Positions 41,603 through 54,273 of a DNA stretch of 64,000 nt are shown here, one piece after another; position 1 is the first letter of the stretch; each line of letters begins with the position of its first letter. The notes under the pieces are model-generated. The model made no database searches and had not been told where the DNA came from. It saw nothing but the letters and a program-made list of their open reading frames with translations. The DNA is from Patella vulgata (Eukaryota; Mollusca; Gastropoda; Patellidae). Location: NCBI RefSeq assembly GCF_932274485.2, contig NC_065882.2, positions 39,464,593-39,528,592 on the forward strand, given 5' to 3'. A program made the position numbers and the translations under genes.

Positions 41603-41789
41603 ATGGCTTGCAATGAATCTTCCGCTAAAAAATGGACATCGTTTGTTACGGCGACACATTCGCAGTCAGATAATTACACCGGCTGGGTGAAACGGGATTC
41701 TTTTCATGATTTTTTAACATCTTTTGAATTTGAAACGAACACCAAGTTTGTCACAACATGGAGTGCACATTCTAACTTTGGAAATACAG
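41603..41789 (+). CDS. MULE gene exon 1
   Basis: MACNESSAKKWTSFVTATHS ... GWVKRDSFHDFLTSFEFETN ... SAHSNFGNT, ending at ACAG|GTAGAT in phase 1. The start is 78 bp after the last CRE. The last ~45 bp of the exon plus donor is copied at about 41908 and 49085 inside the intron. Confidence 0.6.
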
Positions 41790-42636
41790 GTAGATCAAGA
41801 CCTATTCTAGGCTAATTATTTTTTAATTGCGAATGAAATGCGGTGATTTCAACGTTTTGAAATTGCATATATAAGATATCTTATAACTAATTTCTATCTA
41901 CATACATACCAAGTTTGTCACAACATGGAGTGCACATTCTAACTTTGGAAATACAGGTAGATCTAGGCCTATTCTACTACTCTAGGCTAATTATTTTCTA
42001 ATTGCGAATGAAATGCGGTGATTAAATTGCATAGATATCTATAACTAATTTCTATCTACATACATGACGTAAAAACATAACATTAAGGCCTAAAATTGTA
42101 GGCCTAGATCTACAGTTTTATATTATGATTAGGCATTCGTTATGATTAATAATATTATTAATAAAATGTAAACGAATTAAATTAGACGATGTCTCTATTC
42201 TATTAATTACAAATAGTACCGGTAACAAAATAGGTTTAGTTAGACTTACTCACTTAGATTCACAGTTTGACGTTGGCTGCATAAAATAAAAGAAAATAAT
42301 AAAAAAAACTACATAAAGAACTTTGACGTCCACTTTGAGTTTGACTTTTAAAGCTTGCTTTTCCCGTCAGTTGGGTTGGGGGGGGGGGGCTGAAATGCCC
42401 GAAAAAATTCCCTTTATTTTTATCACTCAGCGAGCGCAGAAGTTGTACAGTCATTGGACCTCCCCAATAGCAATATTGTAGCGCCGATTAATTAATAACC
42501 GACGACAGGGTTTGGGGTATAGAATTAGCCCTGTTACAAGTGATTGATATTAGGCCAATCACGAACAACGGACAAGGTAAGGAAAACGCGCACAGGTATA
42601 TTCGAGTATTCATGAAATACTTTCAGCGATTGAACA

Positions 42637-42902
42637 TTTTTTTTGTTTTTGTTTTTTCTTTTTATAAAGAATTTATTCACTCAATAAAAATATTATACAT
42701 CATATCAAAAATCCCATCATCTATGTACAAACAGTGTAAAAATGTACAAAGATAAAAATTAAAAAATTGATGATGGGGAGTGAATAATGTTAAAATATTG
42801 TCATTATTGTCAACATCAATCACGTGATCAGACATTATAAACCACCGTGGTATACACACTCACCGCACTGAATCTAACTCTGCGGGGGAAATCTGCACTC
42901 GA
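42637..42902 (-). mobile_element. LINE-C, internally deleted copy
   Basis: On the minus strand this joins the first ~95 bp of LINE-C (TGATCACGTGATTGATGTTG, 42809-42902) straight to its last ~171 bp with the A-rich tail (poly-T on plus at 42637-42660). Everything between (ORF1 and ORF2) is missing. Confidence 0.8.
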
Positions 42903-43598
42903 AAAGCTTGCTTTTCCCGTCAGTTGGTTGGGTGGGTGGGGGGGGGGGCTGAAATGCCCGAAAAAATTCCCTTTATTTTTATCACTCAGCGAGCGCAGAA
43001 GTTGTACAGTCATTGGACCTCCCCAATAGCAATATTGTAGCGCCGATTAATTAATAACCGATGACAGGGTTTGGGGTATAGAATTAGCCCTGTTACAAGT
43101 GATTGATATTAGGCCAATCACGAACAACGGACAAGGTAAGGAAAAAACGCACAGGTATACTCGAGTATTGGTGAAATACTTTCAGCGATTGAACATTTTT
43201 TTTTTTTTTTTTTTTTTTTATAAAGAATTTATTCACTCAATAAAAATATTATACATCATATCAAAAATCCCATCATCTATGTACAAACAGTGTAAAAATG
43301 TACAAAGATAAAAATTAAAAAATTGATGATGGGGAGTGAATAATGTTAAAATATTGTCATTATTTACTTTAAATTGCAATTAGAAAAATAAACAAAGTAC
43401 AAATTAACTGTTAACAAAAATATTACCAAAAACGTATATACACCAAATAATATAAAACAATAAACATATTTACAAGCATAATACACATAAACACATGTAC
43501 AATATTATAATACACAACAAACTATAGCTAATACAACAGAATAATCACAATGTGAAATGAAAAGAAACTAAATTAAAAGGTCGAGAAATTTTCATAAT

Positions 43599-46500
43599 TC
43601 AAAAACTAAAAGACAAATTACCATTTTTATCTAACAAACAAAATAAACCGGGATCAAGCCAATATTTATGAAATTTGCTAGGGGTAAATCTAAATTTATC
43701 AACAGTTATTCTAAATCTTAATTTCTCTAAGAAATCACAAATAATAGTTTCCGTAGATACAGACTTTTGTTTAAATTTACAATCCTGACGATTACGCCAT
43801 ATAACAGCCTTAGCTAAATTAACAATATACAAAATAACATCAAAAATAAATTTGTTCATTTTAGGAAAAGTTAAAAACCGAATCAATTCAAAAGTTAATG
43901 AAATAGAGCCTAAAGATAAACTGTCAATCCAATTATGAATAATTACCCATATAGGGGAGACAACTCCACATGTATAAAATAAATGTTCCAGCGTTTCAAT
44001 ATTATTACAAAAAGTACATTTTTTCTCTAAAGAATGCTTACGAGTATAAAGCGCCACATGCAAGGAACAATATCATGCGCGAAACGCCAAGCAAAACTTC
44101 TTACATGAGGATCAACAAAATTACAATGAACATTAGAAAATACAGTTTGAAAATTAATCTGAGGCATAATCTTAACTATAAAATTTTGTTTAACTATAGG
44201 TTTCAACAATAAATAATAAAATTCTTTAGATGAAGTATGATCATGCCAATTAAAATCCGGATACAGCTTAATGAAATTCTCTAAAATTACCTTACAATTC
44301 TTATAGAAACTTGGTACAGAATCACCATGTGGCATATTATTTGTAAATAAGGAAGAGTCAATTTTTTTGAGAGTAAACCCTAGCCAATAAAAAACAAAAT
44401 ACTTAAAATTAGAATTACAACCATTAACAATATTATGTATATGTTTAAGTCTAAGAGATTGAAATTTTAATAAAATATGCACAACTGACAAACCCCCTTC
44501 CCGCTTACTACCGTATAAAACCAGACGTTTAAGACATTCAAAACGTTTAGTGCCCCATATAAATTTGAACATTATTGAATTAAATTTTTTAATTAATATA
44601 TTCGGAACGTCGATTATACTTCCAACATGCCAAAGTTTTGATAAACCGACTGCTTTTATAATATTAGCACGACCAAATATGCTCATATCTCTATCACCAT
44701 AATCAAAAGTAACATATATAAAAGAATTCAAAATCTTATTAAAATTATCATCTACAGTAATGGATTTCCCAAATTTAACTCCCAAAACTTTATGAGAATC
44801 TACCCAGGATACACCATAGGCCTAATCCGAAGTATCAAAATTACAAAAAGTTAAAACCTTCGTCTTACTTTTATTTAAACGGGCCCCCGAACCTCGACCG
44901 TATTGTTCATAAACATCTAAAACCCGCCGGACACTCAGTGCTGTTGTGCAAATACCGGTGACGTCATCTGCATAAGCAGTGACACGAGCCTCGCCGTTAT
45001 TACCGGGAAGGGAAATACCTTTAATAAATGGATCAGACCTAAGGCGAACCAAAAAAGGTTCTAAAGCTAAAACATATAATAATGGTGATAACGGACAACC
45101 CTGTCTAACAGAACGTGTCACTTTAAAAGATTTAGATATAAAACCATTAACGAGGACTGAGCTGGATACATCTGTATATAAAAGTTTCACCCACTTAATA
45201 AAAGATTCACCAAAATTATATCGTTTTAAACACGCGAAAAGGAAATCGTGATCTACTCGGTCAAATGCTTTTGCCGAATCTAGATTAACAAATGCGACTT
45301 TCAAGTGTTTTTGTTGACAGTAGTCAATTACGTTCCGTATCAAGTGAAGATTAGCAGAGATTTGGCGGCCAGGAACAGAACAAGTTTGATCAAAATGTAC
45401 GATTTCCCCGTTACACAGCTCAATCTTCGTTGAATAATTTTTGAAAGAATCTTAAAATCTACATTAAGTAAAGATATTGGTCTCCAACATTTTATATCAT
45501 AATCATGATTTCTGTCTTTACATAATAAAGTGATAACACTAAGTTTTTGAGATTCACAAAGAGAAAAATTATCATAACAAGAATTATAAAGTTCTAATAA
45601 AATAGGACCAAAAATATCAAAAAATTTAGCAAAGAACTCCCGACTTAGACTATCAAGACCAGGACTACGATCATGTTTAAAATTATTAAGACCAGTTCTT
45701 ATTTCTTCCAGAGTTATATACCCATCACGGAGCTCGCTTTCCTCATCATCAAGTGTCGGTAAATCGTGTAAAAAATCGTTCATTATATCATGGTCAATAG
45801 GCTCTTTAGTGAATAAATTTGAATAAAAGTCACTGGCTATGCGAATTAGATTCTCAGAATCAGTAAAAGTTTTATTACAAGAAGGATCATTTAATTTAGA
45901 AATATATTTATCTTTGGCGCGTTTACTTTCTTTATTTAAAAAAATTTTTGACGGTGTTTCGTTGTTATCTAAGTATCGGGCCTTGGCTCTAATAATATGA
46001 CCTCTATCTTTAATTAAGTTAAAAGTTAACAATTATTTCCTAACAGCCTTAATTTGATCAATATATGCACCAGGATCGGACGATTCAGCGGAAATTAACT
46101 GATAAAAACGTTTTTCTAATTCTCTACGTAAAATACAATTATTCTTATTTTTATTTCTACAAAACGACACAATAAAATTCTTTATATCTATTTTACATTG
46201 TTCCCACCATGATGTAGAAATTACCTCATCAGTATCAAAATATATCTCCCAAAACAATCTAAATTCAAGAATAAAATTATCATCATCAAGTATTGAATTA
46301 TTCAACTTCCAAAAACCTGGCCCAATAGTAACAGAAGAATTTAAATTAATATTGATATAAACGAAATCATGATCAGAAGCTGAACAAGGCAATACTTGAT
46401 GATGATTAACAAACTGTAAATATCTCTGAGAAATATAAAATCTATCTATTCGTGATGAAACCCCCACCCGCGCCACGTAGAAATGACCCCCGTAGGGTTT

Positions 46501-47057
46501 AACGACCTGAAAACATCAACTAAATTAAGATCAGCTACAAGATTTCTCAACTGCACATGGCCTTGCAATACAGCAAAGGGGTTTCCCCCTATTTTATCCT
46601 TCTCAAGATCTAAAACACAATTAAAATCACCCCCCAAAATTAGAACATGTGATGTAATACAAAATTTATGGATATACGTAAAAAATTCCCGTCTGTCGGT
46701 ACTATCAACTGGAGCATACACATTTAGAAATCTAAAAAATATATTATTAATGGATACATCTAGAAAAATCATACGACCAGAAAAATCAAAATCAAATTTA
46801 ATAATGTTTAAATTAATTCTATTAGATAAAAGTATCCCTACGCCCTTTTCTCTATTTGCCCCGAAACTCCAAAAGGCCTTAAATTCACCAAAAGATTCTA
46901 ACATTTTGCCGTCTGCTACAGACTGAATGTGTGTTTCTTGTAAGAATACAACATCAGCTTTATGCGAATTAATATCGTTCATTACAAGTCTTTTACGTTT
47001 TTAATCAGCTAAACCATTAACATTAATAGTGATAATATTTAAAGTTGGAATTGACAT
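43599..47057 (-). pseudogene. LINE-C ORF2: endonuclease and reverse transcriptase, broken
   Basis: Pieces in order on the minus strand: NIITINVNGLAD (start near 47057), VVFLQETHIQS, ILGGDFNCVLDLEKDK, then SRIDRFYISQRY and CSASDHDFVYI (APE endonuclease); RSPGLDSLSREF, CWRPISLLNVDFKILSK; VNLDSAKAFDRVDHDF (motif A), VRQGCPLSPLLYVL (B), TAYADDVTGI (C), RLNKSKTKV; and the C-terminal CTFCNNIETLEHLFYTC knuckle. Breaks: stops near 47000, 46033 and 44822; frameshifts near 46470, 45345 and 44050. L1-like rather than I-like by the QETH, SLLNxDxKILxK and SPLLY phrases. Confidence 0.85.
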
Positions 47058-47414
47058 TTTATTGTAGATGGGGAAATAACAGCAATGATAGAAATTGAAA
47101 CAATAATAAGATAATTCAATAAAATACATATAAAAATATTTAATTGGCAAAAACCCATTATGAATACTAGATAGACAAAAACGTACAGGCTTACAGTGAT
47201 TACGTTTTTACCTGTTAACACACATGAACAGTGGTGAGTAAAGGCTACAGTGACTGGTGTGTGTATAAAACCATACTCTGTACAAACATCGCAGCAGACG
47301 ACAGAAAACAACATCACACTATATACACTTTCTAAACAGTTTAAAGTGGCGGTTCTACAACCTGCAAAATAAAAAACTTGTTGAAACAACACATCATTTA
47401 TATATATACACATG

Positions 47415-48443
47415 TTAAAGTTTATTTTTCTTTTTGTCCTTAACAATGGTAAAGCCTTCATCATCTTGCATATGACGTTTATTACGAGAGTCAAAATTTG
47501 TTTGTCTCAATCCGGGATGCCAAGGGGTGATCGGGGATAAAAGAGGACTACTACCCCCTGTCACACAAATCTCTTCCTCCTTAACGTTATTGGTATTACT
47601 CTCGCGATCATCCATTTCTTCAATCATATTACCTTCCATTCCATCTACCTGTTTATCACCATCTTCGCTGTTCTGATCAATTTCCCTTTCATCCTCAATA
47701 CCATCCTTTTCACCTTCTTTCAATACCTCGACCGCAGGCACCTGCTCAGCTGAAATTGCGCTAGGACGTGGGGGCGATACTGCCTCAGCAAAGGTTTTTT
47801 TGGGTGGACCCCAAACAGAATTTATACAGTTTGCGCTAACATGACCAATACAGTTACATTTCAAACATAGTGGCAGCCTACCTGGAGCAGTTACGAGCAT
47901 ACGCAGATTACTTTTCTCAACCCGTATCATGTGCGGAATAGGGGTCTTTAAAAAATCAGAAATTACTAAAGTTACTGCTCGCATTCCTGTACCAAGCTGT
48001 ACCCCCTCGTAAGACGATCTCTCTTCGTAAACCCGGGTCACCTCGCCAAATCGTTCAAAAATCTTCCTTAAAAATCTATCCTTAACGTATCTGGGCACCC
48101 AGTGTACTCGTAGGTTCACCACCGACTTGGTTGCGTCACAAAAATAATATCTTATGCCATTGTACGTACCGCTACCTATGTCAATTAGTGCTTCAACCAT
48201 TTTACTAGATTTAAGAGTAACGTACCATTCTTCAGACTTGTCCCTTTTACTAATCGCTTCAACAGCCTTGGATGAATTTAAAGCTAAACATATCATCTTG
48301 AAAATCGTTGGCCTATAAACCATTACCTTCTTGTCTAAGGTCACTTTAACTGTCCTGGAAACGACATCGTCATCAATATCATCATCTTCAAAATCAACAT
48401 CAATCACGTGATCAGACATTATAAACCACCGTGGTATACACAC
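47415..48443 (-). CDS. LINE-C ORF1, RRM and zinc-knuckle protein
   Basis: 342 codons, intact. The N-terminus is acidic (VIDVDFEDDDIDDDVVSR), then an RRM-like fold (VVNLRVHWVPRYVKDRFLRK, IFERFGEVTRVYEE), one CCHC knuckle (CLKCNCIGHVSANC) and an acidic C-terminal half (EGEKDGIEDEREIDQNSEDG) ending in a basic KDKKKNKL. RRM plus knuckle is the ORF1 plan of Tx1-type L1 elements in invertebrates. The likely start is the second Met (MSDHVIDV, about 48419). Confidence 0.8.
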   Translation of the reverse strand: MCIPRWFIMSDHVIDVDFEDDDIDDDVVSRTVKVTLDKKVMVYRPTIFKMICLALNSSKAVEAISKRDKSEEWYVTLKSSKMVEALIDIGSGTYNGIRYYFCDATKSVVNLRVHWVPRYVKDRFLRKIFERFGEVTRVYEERSSYEGVQLGTGMRAVTLVISDFLKTPIPHMIRVEKSNLRMLVTAPGRLPLCLKCNCIGHVSANCINSVWGPPKKTFAEAVSPPRPSAISAEQVPAVEVLKEGEKDGIEDEREIDQNSEDGDKQVDGMEGNMIEEMDDRESNTNNVKEEEICVTGGSSPLLSPITPWHPGLRQTNFDSRNKRHMQDDEGFTIVKDKKKNKL

Positions 48444-50095
48444 TCACCGCACTGAATCTAACTCTGCGGGGGAAATCTGCACTCGAAAAGCTTGCTTTTC
48501 CCGTCAGTTGGGTGGGTGGGGGGGGGCTGAAATGCCCGAAAAATTCCCTTTATTTTTATCACTCAGCGAGCGCAGAAGTTGTACAGTCATTGGACCTCCC
48601 CAATAGCAATATTGTAGCGCCGATTAATTAATAACCGATGACAGGTTTTGGGGTATAGAATTAGCCCTGTTACAAGTGATTGATATTAGGCCAATCACGA
48701 ACAACGGACAAGGTAAGGAAACCACGCACAGGTATGCTCGAGTATTGGTGAAATACTTTCAGCGATTGAACAATAATCCTCACCTAGCCACAGTTCAATA
48801 ATACTATGAGAATGCAAATTATCAAGTATAAGTTTAGTACAAATAAACATAACAGAATGGTAATGGTTTATGAACCATTTCAGACAAAGAATGAATATTG
48901 ATAATTAGAATAAATGTGAAACATATGCATGATATACACATATAAAATTAGCAGAAGATTTTGATAATAAAATAAAATATAAATAAATTAGAAATATATA
49001 GATTATTTACATAAATCATTCAATAAATGGACATGAATAGGGTTATCTACCCTTATAAAAAACCAACGCAAAACGAAGGCCGTTTGTCACAACATGGAGT
49101 GCACATTCTAACTTTGGAAATATAGGTAGATCTAGGGGTATTCTAGGCTAATTATTTTTTAATTGCGAATGAAATGCGGTGATTAAATTGCATAGATGTC
49201 TATAACTAATTTCTTTCTACATACATGATGTAAAAACATAACATTAAGGCCTAAAATTGTAGGCCTAGAACTACAGTTTTATATTATGATTAATAATATT
49301 ATTAATAAAATGTTAACGAATTAAATTAGACGATGTCTTTATTCTATTAATTACAAATAGTACCGGTAACAAAATAGGTCTAGTTAGACTTACTCACTTA
49401 GATTCACAGTTTGACGTTGGCTGCATAAAATAAAAGAAAATAATAAAAAAAACTACATAAAGAACTTTGACGTCCACTTTGAGTTTGACTTTTAAAGCTT
49501 GCTTTTCCCGTCAGTTGGGTGGGTGGGGGGGGGGCTGAAATGCCCGAAAAATTCCCTTTATTTTTATCACTCAGCGAGCGCAGAAGTTGTACAGTCATTG
49601 GACCTCCCCAATAGCAATATTGTAGTGCCGATTAATTAATAACCGACGACAGGGTTTGGGGTATAGAATTAGCCCTGTTACAAGTGATTGATATTAGGCC
49701 AATCACGAACAAGGGATAAGGCAAGTAAAACACGCACAGGTATATTCGAGTAGTGGTGAAATACTTTCAGCGATTGAACAACAATCCCCACCTAGCCACA
49801 GTTCAATAATACTATGAGAATGCAAATTATCAAGTATAAGTTTAGTACAAATAAACATAACAGAATGGTAATGGTTTATGAACCATTTCAGACAAAGAAT
49901 GAATATTGATAATTAGAATAAATGTGAAACATATGCATGATATACACATATAAAATTAGCAGAAGATTTTGATAATAAAATAAAATATAAATAAATTAGA
50001 AATATATAGATTATTTACATAAATCATTCAATAAATGGACATGAATAGGGTTATCTACCCTTATAAAAAAACCCAACGCAAAACGAAGGCCGTTT

Positions 50096-50600
50096 CAATA
50101 TTATTAAATTTAAAGGGAGGCAAATCCACTTAACCTCAATATACTACGGACCCCACTACTATAGCAAAAGCGATTACAAAAATTAGCACATTCAACATTA
50201 CAAACCAAATGAAAGAAAAATAACGATAATAAATATATTATAACAATATAGGCTAATTTAGGATAAAAATTTCGACTCCTAAAAATATAATGTATGGAAT
50301 GGAGATACGAGTCTCTACGACAGATCACATAGCAAAAGCGATTATTGAAAATGACATATATAGGGTAATATGGGCTCCTAAAATATTATTTATGAAAGGG
50401 GATAAATCCACTTAACCACTGTAGTATATAAGACTGACCACTATAAAAAATGATTATAGAAATTGATACATATTGGGCAATATGGGCTCCTAAAAATATT
50501 ATTTATGGAAGGGAGATAAATCCACTGAACCATTCTGTATACTACAGACCGCTATGCATATTTGATATTTGATAATTAATCATCAATCTCAAATATTTTT
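50096..50600. repeat. Diverged ~120-bp tandem units in intron 1
   Basis: GGGAGRYAAATCCACTTAACC, TATACTACRGACC and TATAGCAAAAGCGATTA motifs recur at about 50116, 50300, 50398 and 50512. No gene. Confidence 0.55.
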
Positions 50601-51149
50601 AGGCCTATAAATATGATGCTTAACCAAAATACAAAAACGGAAAAGTTCATTTAATATCTACATTCCCACAAGTTATTAACCTAATAATATTTGTAATGGC
50701 TAAACAAATTAAAAAAGCTAGTGGATTTTTCAATAACATCAAACAAACATTTTCTGTCTGTTGCCAGATGTGTGTAATTAATAAAAAATGGACTTCTTCC
50801 TCAAATTTCCCGATTGACATTTGTAACAGAAGTGGAATTCACTGTCATCATTGGTAAATGAACCCTTACTGATCACTTCAAAAAAATTATTGTCATTTTA
50901 TTTGCAGATATTTATGACAAGAAACATTTTGTTCGTTACGAAGATGACACAATACCATATGACGGAACGCCGTTTATGGTTTTAAACGTAAAAAAGTTAT
51001 CATGCCAGCATGGAACAGATATGCATGCCAGTCAAAAAGCAAAAAGAGAAAAATCATTAGCTGAGGTATCTATAAGAATTTATCGATCTAAAATAAATAT
51101 TTTATCAAATATGTCTTAAATATAATAGGAGGGGATATGCGTAATGAGG

Positions 51150-51450
51150 GAGTCACGGTGGCTTATTGAGTAAGATGTTGACTCACTAACCCGGAGGTCC
51201 TGTTTTCGATCTCTTTATTGGCCAAGAAAGTTCCCCCTTGTCAGTGGTGCAGGACAGAGGGCAGGGTATAGTCATTCGGATGGCACAAAAAAGGCCTGTG
51301 TACACATTGGCGTGCTTGTAAAAATCCCTTGAAATTTGATATAAGAGTAGGCCGTAGCACAGCTGTCTGGGCAAAATTTCCCCCATAGCACACTGTTTTC
51401 CGTATGTCCGTCTTCGTTAGCTCTGTTGGGACAGGACAGTAGGACGTTAA
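51150..51450 (+). mobile_element. SINE-B, diverged copy
   Basis: CACGGTGGCTTATTGAGTAAG, TTTTCGATCTC (worn B box), GTACACATTGGCGTGCTTGT, AGTAGGCCGTAGCAC, ATAGCACACTGT and GACAGTAGGACGTTAA match the SINE-B at 36021. It lies between exons 2 and 3 of the MULE gene in the sense direction. Confidence 0.75.
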
Positions 51451-51793
51451 TTAATACGAGTAATATATTGGAGTGATGAAGAGGTCTTATGATTACATAT
51501 CGTCCGGCCGGGTATATTTTGAACTGGTGATGATAATGAATTTTTTTAGACACCCCTTTCCTGCTTAATAAAAGTAGTCGTATCTTATTTTCAGGATGGA
51601 GATCATGTTATACCAAAGAAAAGAAAAAAAGATTGTCCAGGATTCCTACAAGTTTGATTGCGCTGCCAAAATTATTCTAAAGGAAGTTGTCAGATTTCCA
51701 GATTTTAAGGTAGCTATATGTATGCTACTTGCAACTACTGGACTAGTACTATATGACACTAGTTATGTTGGTGTGGGGCATTATGTATATTAG

Positions 51794-52472
51794 CTAATAT
51801 AAATCTATCTATTCGCACATATAAGACTGTAACTTCCTGGATTGTCGCCCCTGATTGTTCGAAAATTCATGTTTTTTAGCTAGTGGATTCTCTAGAGATC
51901 ACAATTTTTATTCTGATTTTAAAAACTGTTTAAATACATCACCATTCCACCATAATGACGGTTGAATTTGAATTTCAGGAAAATCGAAACCAATCTGCCC
52001 TACAAAATAGCTGCTCTTTGTTCTCAAATTGTGTAGAAGTGTGTAATATGAAAGTTGTGGACCCTCTAGGTCACAATTTTTATCCGATTTTGATTAAACT
52101 TAAAATATAGCTTTATTCCCCAAAGATCTCAGTCCCTTTCGATAACTTTCTGGATTAAGGCCCTGAACAAAGTGAGCTGAAATTTCACAAGCTCACGATA
52201 AAAGGCGGTACAAATGGATACATATATACATACACAGAAGACTTAGAGTCTTTTCGAAAGTATACCTACATAAGAAATAATAAATACTCAGTTGTCAATG
52301 TTTTGTTAATTGATATTCTTTGATGTGATTCAGGAGATAATAACATGGATAAGTACGGTACAACACTTTCTTATTGCATAGAAAACCAATGTGTTAAAAC
52401 AAACAAAATTATCTGTAAACTATCAATAGATAAATGCTAATAAATGCATTACTGGTCTCAATGATTTTTCAG
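51794..52472. other. Intron 3 of the MULE gene
   Basis: AT-rich, no element recognised; ends at the TGATTTTTCAG acceptor. Confidence 0.4.
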
Positions 52473-52905
52473 CTGGATGTTGACACTGTCCGAAATCGAA
52501 AGGCTGCAAGCACTAACGTGAGAGAATCTATGGAAAATGGGAATGAGGGACAGAGAACTTTTTTCATCACACTGCCGAGAATATCAGACCACAATTCACA
52601 CCATATAGGAGAGGTAGGATTACATTTAAAGTCATCTTGGTGTATGCCCCCTTCCAAAAATAAAAAACAACAACTTAAAAGCTATTCTGCATTATATGAC
52701 ATTCTGTTCCGGACTTACCTCCATTTCTTTCAAATACCACGTTAACATGATAAAGTCTAAAGTTTTTATGGGTTTTTTTTAGGGGGGGGGGGGTCAAGTT
52801 TGGTGTGAAGCTTTAGGATCAACATCAAAGTTTTCCTTCGGAATAAGTTGCGATCCGTGGGATTGTTGAAAGAATTTTAATTTGTAATATTTTTTGTCAT
52901 TATAG

Positions 52906-53802
52906 GGAGCAGGTATGCTACTATTTACTGACAAGCGGATTACAAAACAGATCCATGAATATGTTGTCACAGACAACGTTCGTCAGGTATCGACCATCAA
53001 AAAATTAGTAAATAATTTTGTAAGAACTAAGCTATTTTCGAACTCTGAATTGCCACCTATAACCAATAGATGATACTGGCCGACGAACAACGACATAAGG
53101 AACCACATGCATAGAGCTATTATGTCAACTAGATTTAATTAGCATGACCAGGAAAATCTGATAGAAAAAATCAAAGTATGGAAGAAAAACAGTATCACAG
53201 ACAATTCTTTCTTTCGTCCATCTAAAACAGTTGATTGTACTGATGACTCCAGCGATGGTCTGCTATTTGTCCACCAGACAACATGGCAGCGACGACTTCT
53301 TCAAAAATATGGCCAGGAGCTCTGTCTGTTGGACGCTACATACAAAACAACTCGATATGCGCTACCTCTCTTCTTCGTTTGTGTCAGAACAAATGTAGGA
53401 TATCAGATTGTTGCTGAATTTATTTGCCAGGACGAGACATGTAATTCTATCACTGAAGCCTTGCAAATGTTGGTACTGTGGAACCCTGACTGGAAACCGA
53501 GTCATTTCATGACAGATTTTTGTGAAACAGAAATTAACGCACTGGAAAGAACTTTTAACAACATTAAAGTATTGATATGTGACTTCCACAGGGAACAATG
53601 CTGGGAGCGTTGGTGTAAAAAACTAACCAATGAGGTTAAACCTTATAAACAAGAAATACTAAGTCGCCTCAGGCGGTGCGCAAGGGCGCGGTCAGTTGAT
53701 AGTTTTCAGAATGCCGTCAAATCTCTCAAAGATTGTGATCTCTGGAAGAACTCCAAAAAACTTCAAAATTGGTTTGAGAAATCTTGGTTGCCTCAAGCAA
53801 AG
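52906..53802 (+). pseudogene. MULE gene exon 5, DDE transposase core
   Basis: Reads GAGMLLFTDKRITKQIHEY, NVRQVSTIKKLVNNFVRTK, PPITNR*YWPTNNDIRNHMH, STRFN*HDQENLIEKIK, then LLDATYKTTRYALPLFFVCV (first Asp), PSHFMTDFCETEINALE (second Asp), VLICDFHREQCWERWCKK and ends SWLPQAK|gtatgt. C-D-F-H-R-E-Q is typical of MULE transposases after the second Asp. Two stops interrupt an otherwise conserved frame (near 53072 TGA for Arg, 53141 TAG). From 53150 on it is fully open. Confidence 0.8.
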
Positions 53803-54273
53803 GTATGTAGAAAGCACAGCACAGCCAAATTATATGTATATGTGGTTATAATTTGACTTGAAATAATTTTCAGTTTGTTAGTTAGTTAATATAAAAAAAA
53901 ATCAGTAATTGTAATATCTAATTTGGCTCATATAGAAAATAGGATTCCAGTCCAGTCAAGGAAATTAGAAAAAAATAATTTTGAAATATTGTTTTAAAGT
54001 TTTTAATTTTTATGTGCATTGCCATATTTCAAGACAATGGCTATTTTGATGCATTTCAATATCACTGCCTTATAAAACATAATAGCAAGTGCAGGAGAAC
54101 CCCACTGTGCTCAAACCACACAGACATTTCCAGCAGTAAACAACACACGTATCAAATCGAGTGATTTCTAAATACCTCATCTGATGTTCCCACACACAAC
54201 ATTCATGGAATCTTAGCATTATTTTTGCATATTGTGAGCACAAAATTACAATATACATTTCTTAAATTTTCAG
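53803..54273. other. Intron 5 of the MULE gene
   Basis: Starts GTATGT and ends AATTTTCAG; no embedded element recognised. Confidence 0.5.

Larger units (their letters stand above)
43196..48486 (-). mobile_element. LINE-C, Tx1/L1-like non-LTR retrotransposon, near full length
   Basis: 5.3 kb on the minus strand: short 5' UTR, ORF1 (47415-48443), ORF2 (43599-47057, broken), 3' UTR and a poly-A tail seen as T-run 43196-43219. It is bounded by 287-bp direct repeats R2 and R3 and lies in intron 1 of the MULE gene, antisense to it. About six breaks in ORF2 mean it is inactive. Confidence 0.85.
42350..49780. repeat. R repeat, ~287 bp, four copies
   Basis: R1 42350-42636, R2 42903-43195, R3 48487-48772, R4 49494-49780, all from AAAGCTTGCTTTTCCCGTCA to TTTCAGCGATTGAACA. 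R1/R2 flank the internally deleted LINE-C, R2/R3 flank the long LINE-C, and R4 stands alone in the same surroundings, showing the empty site. Each has a G-run and GCTGAAATGCCCGAAAAA; a similar GCCCGAAAAA motif occurs at 62.35 and 63.5 kb. Confidence 0.8.
41748..50095. repeat. Intron-1 tandem duplications including the exon 1 tail
   Basis: The segment TTTGTCACAACATGGAGTGC followed by TTCTAACTTTGGAAATACAG and the intron start occurs at 41748 (real exon 1), about 41908 and about 49086. A ~1.0-kb unit (exon tail, AT-rich DNA, R repeat, then the X segment TTCAATAATACTATGAGAAT to AACGAAGGCCG) is present as 49085-50095 and, expanded by LINE insertions, as 41908-49084. Confidence 0.8.
50908..52613 (+). 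pseudogene. MULE gene exons 2-4
   Basis: Exon 2 (50908-51065): DIYDKKHFVRYEDDTIPYDG, LNVKKLSCQHGTDMH, ends KSLAE|gtatct. Exon 3 (51595-51709): DGDHVIPKKRKKDCPG in one frame and YKFDCAAKIILKEVVRFPD in another, so a one-base indel lies near 51640; the C..H / C residues form the usual N-terminal zinc site of such proteins. Exon 4 (52473-52613): LDVDTVRNRKAASTNVRESM, FFITLPRISDHNSHHIGE|gtagg. A SINE-B sits between exons 2 and 3. Confidence 0.65.
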
